A stretch of DNA of 64,000 bases from Theobroma cacao (taxonomy: Eukaryota; Streptophyta; Magnoliopsida; Malvales; Malvaceae): positions 16,761,887 through 16,825,886 of the forward strand of contig NC_030858.1 of assembly GCF_000208745.1 (NCBI RefSeq). The letters run 5' to 3'. A program made the position numbers and the translations under genes. The notes beneath the pieces are model-generated. The model was not told the origin of the DNA, ran no database searches, and saw nothing but the letters and a program-made list of their open reading frames with translations. This document shows, piece after piece, positions 1 through 10,905 of this stretch (position 1 is its first letter; each line of letters starts with the position of its first letter).

Positions 1-1825
1 ACTTTTGTAAATTTTTTGGGACTCCCCTAGCATGCAATCATGCTATCATCACATTTATGTCATGACAAGTATTTATAAGGTTGGGCTTTACAATAATGAT
101 TTGTTTAATTGTTTCAAGCATGATTTATTTAAATGCTCTTAAATGAACTATACGATATATTGAAAACGATGCTTGATCCAGTAAGGTATGTGTGGCTATC
201 CTTGCTAAGTTGTGGTTTGCTCATTCCTTTATTTACAATTTTTAAAATGATTAGAGATGAGAGCTTTAGAATTATGGGAGCTAAGAGAAAAGTTTGAGCA
301 ATCTACTTTAGTATCAAGACATTGTTAGCTATCTTGAGACTTTACCACATGTACTTGATATATCAATTTCTAGTTGTTTAATTACTTTTCATCTTAGAAC
401 ATTTAGTTGTTAATGCCGCTTTTAAAACTAGTTACCTACACCATTATTTAAATCTTTATAACCTTAATTAATAATCCTTCCATACTCTTAATGATTCATT
501 AACATCAAAATAGCCACTAAATTATATTCTACCGACCATTTTCAGCCTTTAATTATTCAACCAATGCTACTTTGCATAGTCAAAATTCCTAGTCTTTAAT
601 TCTAGTTATTTATTTCAACTAAATTGGCCATACCAACCTTAAAAAGTAAACTTTCTCTCATTAATTAATTCAACTTAATCTAAACAGCCCCTAAATCAAT
701 ATAAAATCCACAATTAAACGACCACAAATGCCTCAATTAATCCCCACTTACCTTGGTGAACTTGTGAAGCAATTTTCCTGGCAAAACATTAAGACTAACT
801 ATTAGTACTAATCAAATAATTAAAGATTAATCATAGTTAATTTCTGAAAATTAAGGTTTGATTATAACTTAATAAAAAATGAACATTGAAGGTGGTGTGA
901 GATCTAAAAATGGAGGAAAGTGACTTTGGAGCTAGTTTCGAGAGATTTTCAAATGATGAAAAACTCTCCAATTTTTAGTGGTTTAGCCATTGCGTCCAGC
1001 AGCAGAAAAATGGAGTTTTTCAGCAGCAAAAATGCGAGGCTTTGAGAGGTTGCAGAAATTAAATTTGAAACTCAAATGATGGTTTAATGGTGGAATCAAG
1101 GACGAAGATCCAGAGAAACGAAGAGAGGAAGAAGAAATGGGGAGGTGAACGGCAGTTTTGAGCAGGAGAGGGAGTGAGCTGATGGGAAAATGGGGTTTTT
1201 ATACTAGAGTAGCTCTAAGTTGCACATTTGATCATATTACCCTAAATAAGTTGACTTTGACTATTTTTAGTGTCTTTTTCAATTTTTTTTTGGCAGTGTA
1301 AAACGGTCCACATTGTTTTTCCTTAAGCTACTGATGTTTAGATGTCCTCAACTCAAGTCTGTGATAAGTTAAAAATTTTGACCCGAAATGTAAAATGATC
1401 ATTTTGCCTCTAGTGTAGAAATTGTCTCTTTTTCACCATAAATCACTCTAATTTCCATTTCTTTGTTTTTCTAACTTACTTAAATTTTAATAATATGTGA
1501 AAATTTTACTTAAATCTTAATAAATTACTCTAATTTAAGTTTTCTAACTTACTTGAACCTCAAAAACAGTTTTCATAAAATTTATCGATTTCACCTGCAC
1601 ATTAGGAATATCGAGAAAAAGTTTCTTATAATTTTTTTTTTCAGTTTTCACAAACTTGTTGAGAAAACTTAGAAAACGTTTTCATAAAATTTCTCTATTT
1701 TTGTCAGCACATTAAGAAAATCGAGAAAATGTTTTCTTTCAAAAAATTTTTGGTTTTTCCCAGCACACTAGGTAAATTGAGATAAGTTTTGTTTCTACAT
1801 GTTCAAGCTGTCAGGGTTCCCAACA
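1..1825 (-). mobile_element. Probable gypsy-type LTR, cut by the left window edge
   Basis: Read on the minus strand, this begins at 1825 with TGTTGGGAACCCTGACAGC, a start with the TG expected of an LTR. It carries a TATA box (TATAAAAA, plus-strand 1196-1203) followed by a C/T-rich leader and a splice-donor-like AAGGTAAG near 750. That layout is common in plant Ty3/gypsy LTRs. The distal end and any target-site duplication lie outside the window, so solo LTR and complete element cannot be told apart. No coding sequence is recognisable. Confidence 0.45.
1555..1790. repeat. Degenerate tandem repeat inside the LTR-like sequence, unit about 110 bp
   Basis: The block 'ttttcataaaattt ... cagcacatta ... 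aatcgagaaaa' occurs near 1570-1625 and again near 1680-1735, about 110 bp apart. A third partial copy ('cagcacactaggtaaattgag') lies near 1758-1780. The copies differ at many positions, so this is old. It probably belongs to the promoter-upstream (U3) part of the minus-strand LTR. Confidence 0.55.
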
Positions 1826-4800
1826 TATAAAGGAAATATACATTAATAGAAACGATTAGAAAAAATAAAATAAAATAAAATATTGAATTAAAAAGGTTAA
1901 AAGATGACACGTGTAACCTTGCTCAGAACCTAATCTGCTTCGTAAGCATGAACTTATTTTTTAATGAATCTAATTTGAGTGTATGATCTCATTATGTAAA
2001 ATAGATTTACTTATATAGTCAATTGTACTTAAATAAAAAAAATTGATGACAACTCCTCTTTACGTCGAATAATTGAGTTTTTAGACTCACACGTTCACTT
2101 TTTGTGTGAATTGTTGAAGTAAGAGGAGAATACTTTCTTTGAAAACTTGGAGTTTGGGAAGGTGCCTCGAAACCCACATGGTGCGGAAACTTATTCAGTC
2201 GTGTAAGTTAGAGGTGGTTCTGCTCTAAGAGACAAAACTGACGGAGTTTTGGGTGGATTGTGGAGAGATGTCCTACGCAGGGTGGTGATTCTAGACAAGT
2301 ATGAGGTCTGCGTTTCCCGTTGGTGTGTCCTCTCCCCCTGGTATGTCTTTCTGGTGAATGTGGTAATTATATGGAATGATTTTTATTTATGTCTTGGTGG
2401 ATAAGATGCTGCCTGGCTTGTTCTGTCTTTGGTGATGAAATGGATTATGTATGGGGAGGTGCACTTTTTAGTCCGTATGTTCATTATTGGTGACTTGTCT
2501 ACCCCTTTGGTGTGTGATTTGTGGAGATCTGCTTTTGGTGTGTGATTAGACGTTTGCAGATTGTATACTATTGGTGGCTTGATTTAACAGTGAAATGAAG
2601 GTTTAAGACTTAAGATGATAAGTAATAGCATTGGGTGAAAATTTTGTGATGGTCTTGGCACTAATTAGATTAGATGTTCGAACCTTCTTTTCGTAAATTA
2701 TAAATAAACTTTTGGATTGATTCTTTAACGCCGGGATTTGGGTTTTGAGTCGAGGGTTCGAGAGAATTAATTTGGAATCGTTGAACATTTAATTGGTGAA
2801 GAATGCCCCTGGATTCCACCTCATATTAATTAACAGGGACCATTGGTAGAGACCGAGTCAACAATTTCAAAATTTTTATAATTTATTTTTATTGTTCTTA
2901 ATGTAATAATTTCATCTTTACAAAAATTTTAAATTTTTTTGAACCTATTTTATTTTTTTAGAATTTTATAACTTTGTCCCTAGAATAATTTTTTATGTGG
3001 TGAGATGTCCCACAATAATTAATTAACAACTAATTTAATAAGAGTAAGAAAAACCTATTGTAATAAAATTATTTCCAAACCTTACTTCTTCAAAACCTCG
3101 TAACCACCCCCTCTTGTTCTCTTTTCTTTTTACCAAATACTATAGAGATAAATTTTTTTTCTTTTACACTTTTTTGCTTGCCAGCGTTCTTTGTGCAAAA
3201 AACCTCTAGTCGGCAACTCAATTTTTATGTCAAGATAATTGGCGAGTTTAATTTATTTACTTATTTTATTTTTAATATTTTCAACTTTAAATTTTTTTTG
3301 TTTAATAATTTCTACTTGGTGATTTTGATTTAAGATTTACCATCTCAGTCATTTTTTGTTGAAAGCAACAAAATAAGGATTTGATTAAGCACCTTATGTT
3401 AATTATTACTTATTTATTTAGGGATTGTTTGATTACTTTCCTACAAATTATTTGTGTTTTGTTATTTGTTTAGATTCTTGTGAACAATTAAGTTTTTTAT
3501 TTGAGATTGTTTATTAATAGTATTTAATTTTCGTGATTAATTTTAAAACATTGCTTCCTATTGAATTATTTATTGATAGCCTTTAAGATTTTTTAATGGA
3601 TTGCTTTTCATTGAGATTTTGTATTATTATATTTGTTAATTTTTGTTTGTCATTAAGTTTATCTAGAATTGGGATTACTATCATTATTAAATTATTTATT
3701 ATTATACTAGTTAATTCTTTTAAATAAATTATTAAAATTGATTCTTTGAATGATTTTCAAAATTTATTTGTATAATTTTCATATGAATTTTTTTTATTTT
3801 AAGTTGCGCCTTTCTATTATCTTCGGCTTCCGCTCCCTAAACACGAAATCTTGACTCCGCCACTAAATATGGGTACTAGTTAAATTCTCTTGATTTATTT
3901 ATTTTTTTTATTTTAATAACCTAGCTTGTTTTGGAAAACAAGGGTTGCATACTTGCCAAGGTACAAGGTGCATACTAGTTGGATTATCTTGATTTATTTA
4001 TGCTTTAACATTACTCCTTATTAGTGATACGTGGATTTTTTTTTGTTTGTTTGTTTGTTTAATTTTTCTGTGAAAAATCTCTCTTTATTCAAGAATAAAT
4101 CTAAGATACTTACAGTAGCAATCACTTAAGTGCATATAAATTCTTATACTTTTAATATTCAGAAAAATGATAAGTCCTGATGGTAAGCAATTGGACAAAT
4201 TAATTGTCAGTATCATTTATCGGATGGAGCAGGAATTCAGCCAAGAATATGGACCACAAACAATAGAGTCCGGATGCCACTGAATCTTTCCCCAAAGGAA
4301 TGTTCAGACTTCAGAGAACCCATGCTGGGGAGAAAACGAAAGAAATAGTTGTTACCAGTTATTATATCTTGCTTAAACCTTTTCCCCTTATCGTATCTCT
4401 TTCGCTTTGCAACTTTCTGGCGTAAAACCGGCTAAATTAATTGACTCGTTTTCCATGAATCATTGAGACCTCAGCATGCATGTAAAGTTTTTACTGATAA
4501 AAAACTTGTCAAATTTTTACATCAACTCTAACGAAAATAAGTCACCGAGCTGTTCCAACTTTACGAAAATTCTGTCTAGAATTGCTGTAGCGGGAGGCTG
4601 TGCTGAACCAATCAATCCTTCTTCCTCATACGGCCTCTCTTTAGTCAACCTGTAAGAAGAGAAGTGAGAAAGCTTTTAAAAGAAGGGACAAACCCAGTCA
4701 ATCCGGTTGGCCCAACTTTGAATTTAGGCTCTCATCACTTGGTATTTGAGTCAGTTACCAGTATTAGCTCCACCATCAAAGTGCTCTTGCATTTTGCAAT

Positions 4801-5724
4801 GAGGTAATCAGATGCCAGCAGGCTTATAAGTGATAGTACAAAGCTAATTTCTGGTATAATGCAGTTGTAATATTGAATTGGAGAAGAGAAGAAAAAGAAG
4901 CTTTGCAAATTACTAGGTTTTTATTAAATCCTAGTAAGGCTTTTGTGTTTTTCCCAAAATTAATGAAGGGGTTCTTGGCTTCTTGCTGAATGTCGTAATT
5001 AAAGCGAATGCAGTGAAGTGATTTGCAATATAAAAGAATTCAGCAGAATATAGAGTGATTTTGAAATATTATCCTTTTGAAAGCACTATGAAAGAGGACA
5101 ATCCAGCACTGGGGACAAGTGTAAACCAAAATCATTGTTTTATGACCGCTCAGAATCATGCCTAAATAATTAATAGCAGATTGAGGCACTGACCTAATAT
5201 CATATCCAAAATCAATTATAATATGCATTGATGGACTTGGTTCAGTACCTCATTAATTGTTAATTCTCTACGTCAAACATTACCACTTACAGCTTCACAG
5301 ATTGGAAACTTAGAATAATGTTGCCATGCATGATGCATTACTTTATATAGATTGCATTTACGAGATTATTCCCACTCCGCACAAATTGTGGTCATAATTC
5401 TGCCAGAAGGGAGCATTACAAGGATTCCACACTAAACAACAGAACTTTTGTGTTATTCTTCAACGTGCTGCAAAAGTGGAATGATAAAAGAGTATCTTCA
5501 ACAACTTCTTGCACACTTTTGCGGTATTTGCAACACTTACAACATGTTTTTTTTTTTGGGAGAATGGAATAGTTATTCTGTCACTCTCCTCTGTTCTTTT
5601 ATCTTCTTTTAAAATAGTATTTGATTTACAAAATGGTCATTTTTCGAAATGATTATTCTGAGAGAGGTCAAGATGGCTATTACTAATTTCCCCCTTTTTA
5701 TACTGTATAGATTCTCTGGAAATT
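1826..5724. other. AT-rich intergenic stretch without a recognisable gene
   Basis: I see no open reading frame above about 60 codons with a recognisable domain. The stretch 2100-2560 is more G-rich than its surroundings and may be fossil transposon sequence, but I could not place it. The stretch 2870-4130 is very T/A-rich with short T runs. No tRNA-like or rRNA-like sequence was noticed. Confidence 0.5.
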
Positions 5725-6040
5725 GGGCACGTGAACTTTAATACTGCAGAGATTCTTGCTGTCAGGAAAGCTGTTCTTCTCTTTGCAGCCTCGAGATGGT
5801 CTCACTGTCTCACTCTCTCATCCTTGAATCGGATTCTACTAATGTGGTTGCATGGATTCAACATCCAAATGAGATTCCCTGGATATTCTGTCATCATATC
5901 ATGCTAATCACAAAAACACTTGAAAGAATTTTGTCTTGACAGGTGATACATGTGCCAAGGTCTGCTAATAGTGCTGCCGACCAACTTTGCTAAAGGGGGT
6001 GTGAAAAGACCACAAGATTTCCTGTGGATTAATTCTGATG
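5725..6040 (+). pseudogene. RNase H-like (RVT_3 type) fossil
   Basis: The translation reads NTAEILAVRKAVLLFAASRW and then, after a frameshift, an ESDSTNVVAW-like and a PRSANSAADQL-like segment. These match in order the Glu, Asp and C-terminal Asp regions of the plant RNase H-like domain found at the end of LINE-type ORF2 and in stand-alone 'putative ribonuclease H' genes. The N-terminal strand with the first catalytic Asp is absent and at least one frameshift is present. It is a broken fragment with no visible partner gene. Confidence 0.65.
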
Positions 6041-6259
6041 CAACCTCTAGTAATGAAAGGTTGATGCTCACTGATACGGATGGGCAAGTATAGATTGCAG
6101 GTTTTAATTTTCTATTTTGATGAAGTCTTTTGTGATTTCGAAACCCTGCTTTTGAGTTTGTCCTTTTGTCCATTGGTGAATATCATGTACAGGAGTGTTA
6201 TCTCTTGAATCATTATCAAGTGGTTGATATGCCGCAGCATCAGTGGCAAAGTTAGGATT

Positions 6260-7099
6260 TTATGTTTGGAGGGGTGAAAGGATAAAAATATATCAAGATT
6301 AGCTTGAAAGGTTCAAATGGTTCAAAAATGGTCTAAATCGTATCTCTAACTAAGTATTGTTTAAGAATTTGCATCGAGAAAGAATCAAGCAAATTTTAGA
6401 ATTCATGATATAATTTATAATTCATATCAATATAAACTTTCTCTAAATATGTAAAAATAATTTAGAGCAAAATATAAAGTACCCAGAAGTGTGAAAATCA
6501 CATCCTAACAATAATACTAAACAAAAGAATTTAACATAAACAAAACAATATCTATATTCACCAAGAGCTAAAGTTACAAGACAACTAAATTTTCATCATT
6601 GGATATGGAAATCATCAAAAAATTTGACACTAATTATTCTAGATCCTAAATTTTCAAGCAAGCATAAAAATAAATGATAAACTAGTGCTAATTAAAAAAA
6701 AACTAAAGAAGCATGCAAATAAAATTAAATCTAAAACAATAAATTCACTCCCCCTAAACTTAAATCAAACATAGTCCTCAATGTTAGAAAAAATATAGAA
6801 AATTTAAGTAATACTCTCCTAGTAATTGGATGAATTTGAAAAAACTCTAATCTTCCTCCTCATCTTCCTCATTATCACCAATGCTTGTGGGAGGCCCTTT
6901 TTTAACTTTTTTTTTTATTTTAAAAAGGAAATAAATAGATATTAATGTAAAAATATAAATAAATAAAATAAAAATAACTAAAAAGAGAAAATATTAGTTT
7001 CGGAAGCTTGGGTTGTCTCCCAAAAAGCGCTTCGTTATAGTCACTAACTTGACTATGGTACCCCCTTATACACTTTTTCACCACCATAATAAAGCTTGA
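6260..7099 (-). other. 3' untranslated part of the Athila-type remnant, with polypurine-like tract
   Basis: Directly downstream (minus strand) of the integrase C-terminal fragment lies non-coding sequence ending in a purine-rich tract. That tract is the complement of CACTCCCCCTAAACTT at 6746-6761, preceded by 'ttgaggactatgtttgattt'. Athila-type elements usually carry such a phrase before the 3' non-coding region. No second LTR matching the one at 26070-26882 is visible, so the 3' end seems truncated somewhere near 6260. That limit is approximate. Confidence 0.45.
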
Positions 7100-7350
7100 G
7101 TCATATTCCATTAACCATGAATGTTCCAACAGCTTCACTAACAATTTTTATGATACCACAAGGATAGACCTTAACCACTTTAAAAGGACCCAACCATCTT
7201 GATTTGTGTTTCCATGGAAAAAGCTTGTAGTGTGGATTGGAAAGTAACAAAACTTGTTGCCCAACCTCAAAATTTGTTGTACTTGTTGTTGAATAATGAT
7301 CCTTATCAAATTCCTCATTAGCCAACTCATCAATTGAATCCACTCTATAG
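7100..7350 (-). pseudogene. Athila-type protease-RT linker fused to integrase C-terminal domain
   Basis: The minus-strand reading begins at the edge of the Tat insertion with a linker (IDELANEEFDKDH). It passes straight into an integrase C-terminal domain with the GPY/F-like motif RWLGPFKVVKVYPCG. RT, RNase H and the integrase catalytic core are missing between them, so the element had a large internal deletion, probably before the Tat insertion, because the frame is uninterrupted here. The stop lies near 7104. Together with 23432-26882 it makes one non-autonomous remnant. Confidence 0.7.
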
Positions 7351-7355
7351 CAACT
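7351..7355. repeat. Target-site duplication CAACT, left copy
   Basis: CAACT immediately precedes the TG of the left 2.7-kb LTR. The same five bases follow the final CA of the right LTR at 23427-23431. Five base pairs is the usual length for Ty3/gypsy integration. The match proves that both LTRs belong to one insertion event and that neither outer end has been deleted. Confidence 0.9.
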
Positions 7356-8225
7356 TGTAGACACCCATTCAATAAAAATAAATAAATAAATAAATAAATA
7401 TAATAAAAATAAAAAAATAAAAAATGAAACATAAATAAAAGTAAAAATAAAAAAAGAAGAGTCTGGAGACCCACATGACCTCCACAGTCAACAAATACGG
7501 AGCATTAAATGCTACTCCGGCGGTCGAGATTTGAAGATCCTGCCTGCAGATTTGTTTTTGACTTGAAGGCCACCCGAGATTCAAGCTGAACCGAGCATGA
7601 TTGCTTCCTCTGGTTGTCCAAAAATTTGGAGAACCACACTCTATAAGAACCAAAAAGGTTTTGAAAGCAAGAGATTTAAAAAAAAAAGAAAACTCGGATT
7701 CAAGAACAAAAAAAAGCCAATCTGTAAAAAAAAAACCAGATTCAAACAACCAAAACCACAAATCAACCACCAAAAATCCTAAACTACCAGCAGACTACCC
7801 TAGCCACAATAACAAAAGATCAAAGAATCAAAATAAACACAACACAAACAAAAAAAAAGAAAACTAGTCAAATCTGGTGAGGGGCGGATTTGGGTGTGAA
7901 GGAGAGAGTTGATTTTGAAGAGTGAGAGAAAAAAAGAAAGGTCTGGCCCCGGAGTAAGAGAGTGAAGGGAAAGGTTTCAGGCCAAAGGTGGGGTGGAATC
8001 GGCAACAAAGGGAGAGAGAGAAGGTTTCAAGCCCGGAGTAAGAAGACTTGAAGGATTTGAGGAAGAAAAGTGGGATTTTTTAGAGCAAGGAGAGGAAGGC
8101 TGGTGAGAGGAGGTGAAAGATTTAGGGAGAAAAAAAGTTAGATTTTTAGATAGAGAAGGGAGAGATCCAGTGGGTAGAGAGAGAAAGTGAGAGGGGAAAG
8201 TGAAGAGAGAAAAAAGAAAAGAAGG

Positions 8226-8264
8226 TTATATACTAGGGTAGGTAGACTAAAACGGTGTCGTTTT
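8226..8264 (+). promoter_or_regulatory. Probable LTR promoter: TATA box and palindromic element
   Basis: TTATATACT at 8226-8234 follows about 300 bases of G/A-rich sequence and resembles a TATA box. Fifteen bases further lies AAAACGGTGTCGTTTT (8249-8264), a perfect 6-bp inverted repeat with a 4-base centre. In the right LTR the same site (around 21583) has one change that breaks the symmetry. If transcription starts just downstream, the hairpin modules at 8843-9646 lie in the RNA leader (R-U5). That is inference. Confidence 0.45.
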
Positions 8265-8842
8265 GGGGCAAGAGGAGTGGTCATTGAAACTGCATCGTTT
8301 TGGGAGGAAAAGTTGCAACCTGAACGGTGCGCCTTGATTGGAGAAAATATGGGCTTCTGGAGCTATTGTGGGCCTACGCGAGGTCTAGTTTTTGGCCAGT
8401 CTAAGAACCTTGGTATATCCTAGGCTCTAAAGCTATTGGGTTTGAATCTTTTATGTCTGTTTTGAATTTTTTTTTGTTTTATTTATTTATTTATTTTAGT
8501 TATTTTTAGGAAAATAAAATGACAACTTTATATATAAAAAGAATGGAAGAAGGTAAAAAATATAGGAATATATATATTTAAGAATATGATAAGTAATAAT
8601 AAAATTAGGTAAAAGTAGTTATTTAGTTATAAAAGTAGGTCAAAAAATATATATATATATATAGGAATAAAAAATACACTTAGTTGCTAAAACTAAACAT
8701 ATAAAACATATATATAAATAAAATGTGAAGAAATAAAATTGGTAATTGAAAGAGATAGTTTTATGTAAAATGTAGAGATAATGAAAATAAAATAAAATAA
8801 TTAATTATTCAATATAGATAAAGTAATTGTTTAAATTTAATA

Positions 8843-8951
8843 CCGATGATGGGATGTCCATTTGGAGCTCAAAAAGTCGAAATTCTGAGTAAACTTCCCT
8901 AGGTTAGGGGTTTCGATTAAGACTCCACCAGTATGATGGGAGGGTCTTAAT
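8843..8951 (+). repeat. LTR structured module, copy 1
   Basis: It begins with CCGATGATGGGA and, 73 bases after that start, has a hairpin at 8916-8951. The outer stem is ATTAAGAC/GTCTTAAT (8 bp), followed by T-G and C-G, two mismatches and two C-G pairs, closing the loop AGTATGAT. The core CACCAGTATGATGGG is shared with copies 2 and 3. The right-LTR counterpart hairpin is 22251-22286 and keeps all stem pairs. Confidence 0.7.
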
Positions 8952-9337
8952 TTGGAATTCCAATATTCCTAATTTTAAATGAAATAAAAACTATACTTAA
9001 TCACCAATTGATCAAAAAAAAATATAAAGAAATAAGAAACCAATGATAACAATAAATTTGTTAATCATAATAATAAAAATAAAATAAATATGCATAACTA
9101 ATAATAACTACATACGATAAAAATATGTTGTTTAAAGATAAAATAAATAAAGTATATGATGAAATACAAATGATTTTATAAAAATAATAAATAAATGTAA
9201 AATATTTGTTCATAATAAATAAGCTCAAAGAAAAGTAGTAAATAAGAAACGAATAGTGAAATTATGAGTAAATCGTGTATCATTATTGCATTGTTAAATG
9301 TCATGGCATATAGACATATTCTGTATACGGGCAGAAT

Positions 9338-9453
9338 CCCGAGGATGGGACTTTTCGAAAAAGCTTGCGAAGGCGAGTTTCTCCAGTAAATTCCCTAGGT
9401 GAAAAGGTATCCCCGAATCCCACCAGTACGATGGGAGGGTTCGGAGAGATATC
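9338..9453 (+). repeat. LTR structured module, copy 2
   Basis: It begins CCCGAGGATGGGA at 9338, and the hairpin spans 9406-9453. GGTATC (9406-9411) pairs with GATATC (9448-9453), then an asymmetric internal loop (C against AGA), then CCGAA (9413-9417) with TTCGG (9440-9444). Above them lie the same conserved core and loop as in copy 1. A small CTTGC/GCGAG stem with a GAAG loop lies upstream near 9364-9377. The right-LTR copy is 22740-22787. Confidence 0.7.
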
Positions 9454-9531
9454 TTTGATAAAAAGCTTTTGTCCGCATTAGGATTTGCATTCATGAAAAC
9501 ACTATTTTTTTCTTACTAGCAAACGATTATT

Positions 9532-9646
9532 CCGATGATGGGATTTACCTTGTAAGCTTGCGAATGCGAGTTTCTAAGGTATTTTCTAGGTGAGAGAATA
9601 CTCCCGAATCTCACCAGTATGATGGGCGGATTCGGAAAGTACGCTC
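9532..9646 (+). repeat. LTR structured module, copy 3
   Basis: It begins CCGATGATGGGA at 9532. In the hairpin TACT (9599-9602) pairs with AGTA (9638-9641), then an asymmetric internal loop (C against AA), then CCGAAT (9604-9609) with ATTCGG (9630-9635). An outer GAG/CTC can extend it. The layout equals copy 2 with different bases in the stems. In the right LTR (22934-22976) the CCGAAT arm has decayed, so that copy no longer folds as well. Confidence 0.68.
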
Positions 9647-10094
9647 CATAAAAGGTTTTCGTTTGGCATTATCTTGATTTTATGCCATACATTTCACGAT
9701 TGCATCATGTGTGCGCCAAACCCGTAAAATATTTTGACTTGATTAATAGAATAAAAGACAAATTAAATAAATAACAATTAAGGAAATATAAGAATAAAAT
9801 TAATGGGTTAGGATAATATATGATTAAATGGTACCGTTCGTGGAACGGGTGTCACGGGGGTGCTAACCCTTCCCTGTGCATAACCGTACTTCCGAACCCA
9901 ACTCTAAAAAATACGTAGGCCGGTTTATTGTTCTTTTGACGATTCCTAAGTTAATTTAGGATTTCGTCGAATAAAACAAACTTATTAGGTGGCCAATCAC
10001 ACCTAGATAAAAAAAGATTGGTGGCGACTCCAAGATATTTTATTTTCGCTCATGTCTAGCGGACGGGTTCCCGGACTCGCACGTTACGACAGTT

Positions 10095-10111
10095 TGGTGA
10101 CTCCGTTGGGG
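10095..10111 (+). promoter_or_regulatory. Primer-binding site of the Tat-lineage element
   Basis: TGGTGACTCCGTTGGGG starts three bases after the LTR end, where reverse transcription of an LTR retrotransposon is primed. It begins TGG, complementary to a tRNA CCA tail. The sequence differs from the usual Met-tRNA site (TGGTATCAGAGC). Ogre-type elements are reported to use tRNA-Arg, but I did not match this site to a specific tRNA. Confidence 0.7.
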
Positions 10112-10905
10112 AATCTAGAGAGTCGAGCCATGCTTAATCATAGGTTATCTTAAGCCCTAAATAATTTAGTGTTTCCTTTAAATTTGAGCATTTGTCTTAT
10201 GCATTCGATTTTGTGCATTAATTGTTTTATAATCATTATTTTATTGATTTTTTTATGGGGGATTTAGAATAGAGGGATGTGAGATTGTCCGTCAAAAGTT
10301 GGTATGTTCCTTCACACACACGACACGTGTTGCATTCATGCATAAGCCTTATACCCGAGCTTTGTCCTTTATTAGGAGGGAATTTAGTAGCTACGCTCTC
10401 GTGAGGTGATAACCTTCGTATGGGCTAGTGAACACTCCTACTCGAATTGAACTTAGTCCATTTGAAGCCTATAATGGGTGAGGACCGGGGTGCCTTACTA
10501 GTCCGAGTGGACGACAGTAAGGAACAATTTGGGAACCTTTAGCCGAATTCAAAACCAAGCCCAACATATAGAGCGCCGTAAGCACCTTTTACCTAGGTAG
10601 AGCCTCACCCAAATGTTAAAGAGTATGACCGTGAATTAAGCACACGTGAAAGAACTTCTTTTACATCCTTTGCTTTAAATTCTCGCCAAAAATAATAAAA
10701 GTCGTGGAGTAGGCTACGTCCAACAATGTAATAAATACCCATGACAATGGTTACTATTTTATTTTTTAAAAGTTAATGTAATCCACCGTGCTGACTTGAA
10801 TATTTGTTTGCCCTTTCTTTCATTTGTCATGCATCCATTCGCATCATTGCATATAGGGAAATATTGGCTATACAACAACTGATTGACTGAAGGAGTCTTG
10901 ATTAC
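10112..10905 (+). other. Leader between primer-binding site and first ORF
   Basis: About 800 bases without a usable reading frame. Several short upstream ATGs are followed by stops. No repeat or known motif stands out beyond its position as the 5' untranslated region of the element. Confidence 0.5.

Larger units (their letters stand above)
7356..10091 (+). repeat. 5' LTR of the Tat-lineage element
   Basis: It starts TGTAGACACCC and ends ACGTTACGACA, and is repeated almost completely at 20702-23426. It opens with an (AAAT)n-rich stretch, then a G/A-rich stretch (about 7900-8220) leading to a TATA box near 8226. A short (TA)n run lies near 8648-8662, and three copies of a structured module follow at 8843-9646. 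The long minus-strand open frame at 7369-7773 is low-complexity Phe/Tyr-rich translation of the A-rich start and is not a gene. Confidence 0.88.

Noticed and set aside
2603..2788. Minus-strand frame of 61 codons
   Set aside because: No domain, no supporting context, length expected by chance in AT-rich DNA.
7369..7773. Minus-strand open frame of 134 codons, with a near-identical one at 20677-21105
   Set aside because: It lies in the two LTR copies and encodes Phe/Tyr-rich low-complexity sequence from A-rich DNA; duplication follows from LTR duplication, not from gene conservation.
8187..8423. Plus-strand frame in the LTR, also at 21521-21838
   Set aside because: It overlaps the probable TATA box and promoter palindrome, and its C-terminal half differs between the two LTRs; no known domain.
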